Origin: Gemmataceae bacterium
GTDB lineage: Bacteria; Planctomycetota; Planctomycetia; Gemmatales; Gemmataceae
Assembly (NCBI GenBank): GCA_947490035.1
Contig: CANLGS010000041.1
Location: forward strand, 1-12,412
Direction of reading: 5' to 3'
Length of the DNA stretch: 12,412 bases
Made by a program: the position numbers and the translations under genes. The notes under the pieces were generated by a model that did no database searches, was not told the DNA's origin, and saw only the letters and a list, made by a program, of their open reading frames with translations. This document shows, piece after piece, positions 7,165 through 12,412 of the stretch. Every line of letters starts with the position of its first letter. The stretch's first letter is position 1.

Positions 7165-7773
7165 TCAGTTGATGTTCACCGTCGCGCCCTTGAGCGTCAG
7201 ACTCCCGGTCGCCTTGATCGTCAAGTCCGCGCTCGCGGTGATCGCCACCGACTTCCCGTTCACCTTCACGTCGCCGCTCTCGGCCTTCACCGTCACGTTC
7301 CCGGTGCCGGCGGTCACCTCCACGTCGCCGCTCTCGCAGACGATCTGAATCTTCTTGCCGGCGGTGTCGATCACCACCTTGCGCTTGCCGTCCTTATCGA
7401 CGATCTCGATCTTCTCTCGGCCCTTGGTGTCGTCGAGCCGGAACTCGTGCCCGGACCGCGAGCGGATGAGCCGCAGGTTGTTCTCGGCCGGCTTGCCGTC
7501 GAGCTTCGGCGGCGGCTGGTTCTTGCTCCACACCGCGCCGAGGATGTACCCGCGGTCCGGGTTCCCCTGCTCCAGCGCGACGAGCACGTGGTCGCCCGGT
7601 TCGGGGAGGAACACGATCCCGCGCCCGTCACCGCCCATCGGGGTGACGACCGCGCACGACTCGCTCTCGCACGACCCCTGGTGCGGGAACGTCACCGTCA
7701 CCCGACCGGGCGTCTTCTCGTCCAGCTTCTTCACCACCCCGATGACGATGCTGCCGGTGTCGGTCTCGGTCAT
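7165..7773 (-). CDS. gp5/VgrG-like spike protein (OB-fold plus beta-helix)
   Basis: The 202-residue protein forms the trimeric puncturing spike in phage-tail-like injection systems. Residues about 8-90 are the gp5/VgrG OB-fold: GVVKKLDEKTPGRVTVTFP, VVTPMGGDGRGIVFLPEPGDHVLVAL, and GNPDRGYILGAVW. Residues about 100-202 form a regular beta-prism: RSGHEFRLDD, IEIVDKDGKRKVVIDT, then short alternating strands with VTVKAESGDVKV and LTIKATGSLTLKG. No T6SS gp27 domain is fused; that part is encoded separately upstream, as in many eCIS. The ATG start has AGAGGG just upstream, 12 nt after the hub stop. The gene is intact. Confidence 0.88.
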   Translation of the reverse strand: MTETDTGSIVIGVVKKLDEKTPGRVTVTFPHQGSCESESCAVVTPMGGDGRGIVFLPEPGDHVLVALEQGNPDRGYILGAVWSKNQPPPKLDGKPAENNLRLIRSRSGHEFRLDDTKGREKIEIVDKDGKRKVVIDTAGKKIQIVCESGDVEVTAGTGNVTVKAESGDVKVNGKSVAITASADLTIKATGSLTLKGATVNIN

Positions 7774-7785
7774 GGACGCCCTCTG

Positions 7786-8305
7786 TCAGTCGGTGAGCGA
7801 TTCGCCGTCGGTCTTGTGGCTCAACTCTTCCAGCCGGCACTCGAACTGCGTCGTGTACCCGGAGGTGCCGATGGTGTGCGTCGTGCCGGTGACGAAGTAC
7901 CGGCCGTTGAACCGCAGCCCCAGCCCGGCGACGTGGATCGTGCAGCCGGTCCGCAGGTCGGGCAAGCCGACCACCGACCCACTCGCCGTCACCGCCTCGT
8001 TGTGGATGAGGGCCAGCGTCGCCTTCGCCAACTCGCGGGCCGCCGCGGCGTCCCTTCACCGGGCGGTTGCCGATCACCTCCTTGCGCCCCTTCGCGGGGT
8101 TCGGCGACCCCGGCTTGAGCTTGTTCTTCAGCGCGCCGCCGCCGACCGTCACGTCGATCTCCTGACCCTTCTCGTTGTCCCACCCGCGGACCACCACCTC
8201 TTCCACCTGGTGCGCGAACGACAGCTTCGGCTGGAACTCGACGAGCGTGCGCCCGTAGTGCAGCTTGTACGTCGGCCGGGCGGTCGGGTTGGGCGGGCCG
8301 AACGC
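7786..8305 (-). pseudogene. Phage late-control D (gp27-like hub) C-terminal half, frameshifted
   Basis: This is the C-terminal half of a phage late-control D-family hub, the adaptor between tube and spike (N-terminal part of Afp8/Pvc8). From about 8305 the frame reads ARPTYKLHYGRTLVEFQPKL, VEEVVVRGWDNEKGQEIDV and KEVIGNRPVKG. It then breaks at the CCC run 8052-8054: removing one base joins VK to DAAAARELAKATLALIHNEA in the second frame, which continues GLPDLRTGCTIHVAGLGLRF and GRYFVTGTTHT to a TGA at 7786-7788. The family's first roughly 200 residues are missing. The frame has no start codon before the fusion to sheath sequence and is closed upstream by a stop. As written it would not yield a hub. 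The frameshift could be a sequencing error; the missing N-terminus could not. Confidence 0.75.
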
Positions 8306-8309
8306 GATC

Positions 8310-9115
8310 GATGTACTTCCATTCCGGATCGCTGGTCATCGTCCGCGCGCCCCACAGGCGCAGCCCGCGGCCGTCGGCGCGGAAGTCGCGGATGCAGTTG
8401 ATCCCGGCCGGGTTGAGCAGCGCCTGGTCTTCTTTCGTGATGGGCAGTTGCAGCCCCTTCGCGCCGATGACGATGGCGTTGGCCGGCGCCTTGTGGACGC
8501 CCTGCTCGATGTCCGTGCGGGCCATGAGGCCGGCGACGTGCCCGGACGGCGGCAGCGGCACGTCGTCGCGCGAGTACGGGTCGTACACCTTGATCCACGG
8601 GTAGTAGAACCCGGCGTAGGTGGTGTCGAACGGCGGCCGGGCCTTCCCCGATTCGACCTTCTTGAAGAAGTCGCGGTCGGCCGACAGCACCGCGAACCGG
8701 TCCTTGAGTTGCTCGCAGGAGGTGACCAGAAACGAGCCGATCGACTCGCGGTCCGACTCGGAGGTATTCGGGTGCGCCTGGTCCGGGGCGAGCAGCAGCG
8801 ACACCTGATCGACGGACTCCATCGCCTTCAGCCCGCGGCCCTGGCCGAAGAGTTCGGGGAGCTGGTCGTTGTGCAGGTCGAGGTCGCCCTTGTAGTCGTC
8901 CAGTTCCGGCTTCGGGTCGGTCGCGTCGCCGCCGGCGAGCGCGACCAGCGCGTTGTCGAGGGACGGGGTCGCGGGGCCGGTCGGCGCGTTGCTCACCACG
9001 AGCCGCACGAGTTACGACCCGCCGTTGACCGCTGTGGGCAGGTAGTTCGCGCTCGTGGGGTCGAGGCTGGCGTTGTCGTAGTCTTCGACCGCGCCCGGCG
9101 CGCGGCGCTTCGGGC
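8310..9115 (-). pseudogene. Contractile tail sheath fragment with internal stop
   Basis: This is the middle part of a tail sheath protein, the contracting tube of eCIS and phage tails. From about 9115 the frame reads AVEDYDNASLDPTSANYLPT and then AVNGGS, meets TAA (9012-9014), and resumes LVRLVVSNAPTG; sheaths normally have a Lys, Arg, Glu or Gln at that site, so one base change explains the stop. A GTG at 9006-9008 restarts the frame. Downstream family blocks are clear: DRFAVLSADRDFF, YAGFYYPWIKVYDP, PPSGHVAGLMARTD, GVHKAPANAIVIGAKGLQLP, LNPAGINCIRDF, GLRLWGARTMTSDPEWKYI. Homology stops there, losing the last roughly 80-100 residues (the FIEES block and C-terminal domain), and the next sequence is hub gene. 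The N-terminal part is also missing. It is not functional as written. Confidence 0.78.
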
Positions 9116-9660
9116 GCGGGCTTCTCCTCGATCCCGGCCGCGGTCGAAACGATCGCGGCGTCGGCCGACAACTGCTTGGACACCAGCCGGACCGTGCGCA
9201 CCTGATAGCAGACCGACAGGCGGTACGGCCGGGACACCGCCTCCCACAGCTTCGCGCGCTCGTCCATCGTGTCCGGCATGAAGCTCACGCGCACCAGTTC
9301 ACTCACCTCGGCGCCCGGCAGCTCGACCGCGAACTGCGGCGTCTCGTACAGGGCGAGCATGGCCGCCGCGAGCGCCGTCTGGGCGGCGTACTGGTCGTCC
9401 ACCATCGGGGCGATCAGGTACGACAGGTTGACGCCGAGCGGCGGCAACTTCAGCCGACTGGTGCGCCCGCCGGCGTTCTCGACCTGGGCGGGCGACCGGT
9501 TCCGGGTGAACTCGTCCACGGTCACCTGGTACAGCCACACCACCAACTCGCCGGCGTTCGCCTTGGTCGGGTCGGCGAGGACGACGGACATACCGGTGCC
9601 GCCCCCTTCGAGGACGCTTTTCAGCGCGGTGCTGACGGTGGCGATGGCGGCGGTGCTCAT
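9107..9660 (-). CDS. DUF4255/Pvc16-type tail terminator, C-terminus fused out of frame
   Basis: DUF4255 proteins (Afp16/Pvc16 role) cap and terminate the tube-sheath of eCIS. From ATG 9660 about 183 residues match the family: MSTAAIATVSTALKSVLE at the start, VVWLYQVTVDEFTRN, RLKLPPLGVNLSYLIAPM, AALAAAMLALYETPQF, VRVSFMPDTMDERAKLWEAV and YRLSVCYQVRTVRLVS. The domain is essentially complete. After EEKPAPEAP (near 9110) the protein should stop, but no stop codon is present: the frame runs on to 8149 as an Arg-rich complement of the sheath fragment, giving a 503-residue open frame. The natural stop and the sheath N-terminus were therefore removed together. It starts 22 nt after the upstream gene, without a clear ribosome site. 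Confidence 0.75.
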
Positions 9661-9682
9661 GGTCGTGTGTCACCCGCGGTCG

Positions 9683-10312
9683 TTATGGTGCGCCGGTCGG
9701 ACACCCGTCCTTCGCCGAAGGCTTGGGGCTGTACCCGACGACCACCAGCACGGTGATCGTGGCTGGCTCCGATTCCTCGTCCGTCTTCCCGTCCTTCGCC
9801 TTGCGCTTCAGTTTGAAGAGGCCGGTGTTCTTGAAGAACAGGTCGGTGAGCGGCCCCGGTTCCGTCCCGTCGGCCGCGCGGTCGGTCACCCACTCGGCCA
9901 TACCGCTAACGAACACGTGCCCGCCGGTGAGCGGCTTCCACTGATCCTCGTGTTTCGGGTCCAGAGCGCCGCTGTCCACCGTGCTGTACCAGAGACCAGG
10001 TTCCGGCTCGGGCGGAACGGCGGCGTCCGGTTTTTTCGCGTCCTTCGCGACCGCCGGGGTCTTCGGGAGGCCGACGACCGGCTCGCTGATCGCCTGGGTC
10101 ACCGGCTTATCCCACTTCTTGCTTTCGTCAGCGAAGCTCGCCGCGACTTTGAGCGCCGATCTCGCTGTTTCGCTGAGGAGTGACGCTTTAAGGCGCGAAC
10201 AAAATGCGACAGAGCAGAGCCGGCATTTCCTCTTCGTCGGCGGAGAGAGTTGGTTCAAGGCGAGGATCAGTTCGCCTATGTCACCACACGCGAGCCATTC
10301 CGCTTCGGTCAT
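9683..10312 (-). CDS. Chimeric hypothetical protein with MTEAEW N-terminal module
   Basis: The 209-residue protein begins MTEAEWLACGD and has a Cys/Arg-rich patch (R28 to L41, with C30, C33, C38) and ARSALKVAASFADES. This short module recurs at the N-terminus of many Gemmata-type proteins; its role is unknown. A Lys/Pro-rich linker (about 88-105) leads to an unrelated C-terminal part: LWYSTVDSGALDPKHEDQW, GGHVFVSGMAEWVTD, LTDLFFKNTGLFKLKRKAKD and ATITVLVVVGYSPKPSA. I do not recognise that part; it has alternating beta-like segments and no catalytic motif. The start has a modest AGAGGG site. It is followed after 22 nt by the DUF4255 gene in the same direction, so the C-terminal part may be an injection-system accessory. 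Divergent from the SGNH gene across 109 bases. Confidence 0.55.
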   Translation of the reverse strand: MTEAEWLACGDIGELILALNQLSPPTKRKCRLCSVAFCSRLKASLLSETARSALKVAASFADESKKWDKPVTQAISEPVVGLPKTPAVAKDAKKPDAAVPPEPEPGLWYSTVDSGALDPKHEDQWKPLTGGHVFVSGMAEWVTDRAADGTEPGPLTDLFFKNTGLFKLKRKAKDGKTDEESEPATITVLVVVGYSPKPSAKDGCPTGAP

Positions 10313-10410
10313 CGGTCGCCCTCTGGAATCGCTCCCAGCATACCCGATTTGCGCCCGGCGGTCGCACGCGTCGTAATGTAACTTCCGGGTACGTGGGGTG
10401 GCGTCACACC

Positions 10411-10417
10411 GGGGGAG
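10411..10417 (+). promoter_or_regulatory. Ribosome binding site setting the SGNH hydrolase start
   Basis: GGGGGAG lies 4 nt before ATG 10422. It favours this start over an in-frame GTG at 10398, and the resulting N-terminus is a proper signal peptide. Confidence 0.6.
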
Positions 10418-10421
10418 ACAC

Positions 10422-12275
10422 ATGTTCCGATTTGTGTTCGCGATCGTCGTCGGCGCATTCTTGACAGCCCCGCTGTTCGCGCAGGACGCGGACGCGCTCG
10501 CCGGGAAGCGGGTCGTGTTCCTCGGCGACAGCATCACCCAGGCGGGCGGGTACGTCGCGTTCACCACGTACTACCTGGAGAGGTTGCATCCCAAGAAGGA
10601 CTTCGACATTCTCGGCCTGGGGCTGTCGAGCGAAACACTGTCCGGGCTGAGCGAGGACGGGCACGCCGGAGGGACGTTCCCGCGACCGTGCCTGTTCGAG
10701 CGACTCGGTCGCGTGTTGGAGAAGGCCAAGCCGGACGTGGTGTTCGCCTGCTACGGCATCAACGACGGCATCTACCAGGCGCTCGACAAGGAACGCTTCG
10801 CCGCTTTCCAGAAGGGCGTGACGAAGTTGATCGAGCAGTGCAAGACGGCCGGCGTGAAGCAAATCTTCATCATCACGCCGCCGATCTACGACTTCACACC
10901 CAAGAAGGACGAGTTCAACTACGACGCGGTGATGACGGAGTACGCGAAGTGGGAGACGGCGCTGAAGGTTGACGGCGTGACCGTGATCGACCTGCACACC
11001 GCGATGCGGAAGGCGCGCGACGCCCGCGCCACGCCGTTCTCCGGGGACAAGGTTCACCCCGGCGAGGACGGCCAACTGTTGATCGCGAAAACAATCCTCA
11101 CCGCGCTCGGCGTGAAGGCTCCGGACGAAACCGTCGCGACGATCAAGGCCGACCCGCTGTTCAAGTTGGTGGAGCAGAAACGCGGGCTGCGGTCGGCCGC
11201 CTGGATGAAGCACGTCGGGTACACGCGCGAGAAGACCGTCAAGCCGGAGCCGCTCGGAACCGCCGAGGCGGACGCGGCGAAGGTTCAGGAGAAGATCGAC
11301 GCGCTCCGGCGTGATCCGACCGAAGATCGCCCGGTTCAGGTCGCGACCTCTCCGAAGGCCGGCGGGCACGTCCACCCGTCCATCTGCCGCACCAAGGACG
11401 GCACGCTGGTCGTCGTCTACAAGGGGCAAAACGTCCTGATGCGGACCCGCTCGACCGACGGCGGGAAGACCTGGGATGCGCCCGAGGCGATCACCACGAC
11501 GGCCGACCGCCCGGCTTCGATTCGCGAGGTGAAGACGTTCGAGATTTACCCCGGCACGGCCGACGCGCTACCCGACGGGCGGGTGGTGGTCACCTGGAAC
11601 TACATCGCCGACGACAAGGCGAAGGACAAGTACTACGAGCGTGCGCTGCTCTACACGGTGAGCGAAGACAACGGCAAGACGTGGTCCGACCAGCGCGTCA
11701 TCGGGCCGGTGGACGGCAAGCACCTCGGGGCGGTTCGGCACAACGTCCTGCCGCTGGCCGACGGACGCTGGCTGCTCCCGCTGCGGGTCAGTCCGCCGAA
11801 GGTGTACGACCCGAAGACGGACAAACTGACCGCGTTCCCGGTGGCTTTGCCTGATGGCAAGGCGCACGCCTTCCAGCAGGTCTGCCGGACGACGAAAGGG
11901 ACGCTCCTCGCGATGGGGCCGGTGTTCCTGCGTTCGACCGACGACGGCAAGACGTGGTCGGAGGTCAAGGACTTCCCCGCGCCGCCGGACGGGGACAACG
12001 CCGAGGGCCGCTACCTGACCGCGCTGGCGGACGGGCGCGTGGTGGTCACCTGGGGCGTGGGCACGGCGAACAAGGGACTGCGGTACAACGCCTCGGCCGA
12101 CGACGGGAAGACGTGGACCGCGACCCCCGTGACGCTGCTCCCGGACGCCGCGATCGCCGCCCGCTTCTACTCGGCCCGCACCGTCACGCTCGACGACAAG
12201 CACGTGGGAACCGTGTACCTGACCGGCTCGACCGTCCACTTCCTGAAGGTCGCGGTGGACCGCCTGACGAAGTAG
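10422..12275 (+). CDS. Secreted SGNH esterase fused to Asp-box sialidase-like domain
   Basis: The protein has 617 residues. Residues 1-20 form a signal peptide (MFRFVFAIVVGAFLTAPLFA). The SGNH/GDSL hydrolase domain (about 28-240) has block I FLGDSIT with nucleophile Ser37, block II LGLGLSSETLSGL, block III YGIND with Asn114, and block V DKVHPGEDG with Asp209 and His212; such enzymes remove O-acetyl or other acyl esters. A helical linker of the kind seen in planctomycete SGNH proteins (AAWMKHVGYTREK) leads to a BNR/sialidase-like propeller (about 305-617). Four Asp-boxes start at S344 (STDGGKTW), S414, S505 and S558. The propeller opening HVHPSICRTKDGTLVVVY is typical. I cannot assign sialidase catalytic residues confidently, so exo-sialidase activity is inference. 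Deacetylation of acylated sugars followed by glycan cleavage is a reasonable joint role. It is encoded alone. Confidence 0.85.
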   Translation: MFRFVFAIVVGAFLTAPLFAQDADALAGKRVVFLGDSITQAGGYVAFTTYYLERLHPKKDFDILGLGLSSETLSGLSEDGHAGGTFPRPCLFERLGRVLEKAKPDVVFACYGINDGIYQALDKERFAAFQKGVTKLIEQCKTAGVKQIFIITPPIYDFTPKKDEFNYDAVMTEYAKWETALKVDGVTVIDLHTAMRKARDARATPFSGDKVHPGEDGQLLIAKTILTALGVKAPDETVATIKADPLFKLVEQKRGLRSAAWMKHVGYTREKTVKPEPLGTAEADAAKVQEKIDALRRDPTEDRPVQVATSPKAGGHVHPSICRTKDGTLVVVYKGQNVLMRTRSTDGGKTWDAPEAITTTADRPASIREVKTFEIYPGTADALPDGRVVVTWNYIADDKAKDKYYERALLYTVSEDNGKTWSDQRVIGPVDGKHLGAVRHNVLPLADGRWLLPLRVSPPKVYDPKTDKLTAFPVALPDGKAHAFQQVCRTTKGTLLAMGPVFLRSTDDGKTWSEVKDFPAPPDGDNAEGRYLTALADGRVVVTWGVGTANKGLRYNASADDGKTWTATPVTLLPDAAIAARFYSARTVTLDDKHVGTVYLTGSTVHFLKVAVDRLTK

Positions 12276-12300
12276 GGCCGGGTGCCTTCTTCCTTGTGGT

Positions 12301-12313
12301 GCGGGCGTCCCGC
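12301..12313. repeat. Short palindrome (GCGGG-CGT-CCCGC)
   Basis: A perfect 5-bp stem with a 3-base loop lies 26 bases after the SGNH gene stop. The surrounding GTGCGGGCGTCCCGCCC resembles a dispersed intergenic repeat I associate with planctomycete genomes. It may also contribute to RNA hairpin formation after the gene. Confidence 0.4.
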
Positions 12314-12344
12314 CCAATGGCACTTACTTTGTGCTTCTTTGCTC

Positions 12345-12407
12345 TTGTGGCACAGGCTTCCAGCCTGTGTTTTTAAAGGCAACACAGGCTGGAAGCCTGT
12401 GCCACAA
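12345..12407. repeat. Large inverted repeat of two palindromic REP-like units
   Basis: Two perfect 27-base arms (12345-12371 and 12381-12407) face each other across a 9-base loop, tttaaaggc. Each arm itself contains a hairpin, CACAGGCT-TCC-AGCCTGTG, so the DNA or RNA can fold either as one 27-bp stem or as two 8-bp stems. The unit is, from memory, a very common dispersed repeat in planctomycete intergenic regions. Its place 69 bases after the SGNH stop also makes it a candidate transcription stop or mRNA-protecting hairpin, though it lacks a following T tract. Confidence 0.75.
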
Positions 12408-12412
12408 AACCA

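Noticed and set aside
7355..8401. Plus-strand open frame of 348 codons opposite the spike and hub genes
   Set aside because: The minus strand carries recognisable gp5-like and D-family motifs; the plus frame shows none.
6351..9660. Type VI secretion system
   Set aside because: Baseplate J, DUF4255 and a separate gp27-like hub and gp5-like spike fit an eCIS or phage-tail particle; no TssJLM membrane complex, TssBC or ClpV is seen.
10350..10380. TTGCGC and TAATGT as a possible promoter before the SGNH gene
   Set aside because: The spacing of 19 bases is long and both boxes are weak matches; not enough to call.

Overview
The window is GC-rich with strong GC bias at third codon positions. Several hallmarks point to a planctomycete of the Gemmata type: an N-terminal MTEAEWLA module with a Cys/Arg-rich patch, an SGNH esterase fused to an Asp-box sialidase-like domain, and the CACAGGCT-TCC-AGCCTGTG repeat at the right edge. 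The taxonomic call rests on family knowledge, not on a search.

Layout. (1) Positions 1-742 hold the first codons of an unknown leftward gene, an orphan C-terminal piece resembling a Thermus/Rickettsia-type NADP-isocitrate dehydrogenase, and a possible frameshifted tiny membrane peptide. (2) Positions 743-5990 hold a tight rightward three-gene operon forming a complete type-I-secretion-like envelope machine: an ABC exporter, an HlyD-type adaptor and a TolC-type outer-membrane lipoprotein. The gene junctions are a 1-nt overlap and an 11-nt gap. No recognisable substrate gene is seen. (3) Positions 5776-10312, all leftward, hold an extracellular contractile injection system (eCIS, phage-tail-like) locus that is badly damaged. 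In transcription order it reads: a chimeric MTEAEW protein, a DUF4255/Pvc16-type tail terminator, a middle piece of tail sheath, the C-terminal half of a phage late-control D (gp27-like) hub, an intact gp5/VgrG-like spike, an intact PAAR tip, an intact gp25-like baseplate protein, and only the N-terminus of a baseplate J protein. The J piece runs antisense into the tolC-like gene. (4) Positions 10422-12275 hold a rightward secreted SGNH hydrolase/sialidase-like fusion, followed by two palindromic repeats.

The most notable signal is the injection locus. The spike-tip trio and the terminator domain keep good reading frames. The sheath has lost both ends and carries an in-frame TAA. The sheath and hub are spliced together out of frame, the hub carries a frameshift that one base removal repairs, and J is cut after about 78 recognisable residues. 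No tube, LysM, AAA+ ATPase, fibre or tape-measure gene is present. The locus is either a decayed eCIS or a collapsed assembly; sequence alone cannot separate these. Two suspected 1-base errors in short C/G runs favour checking the raw reads.
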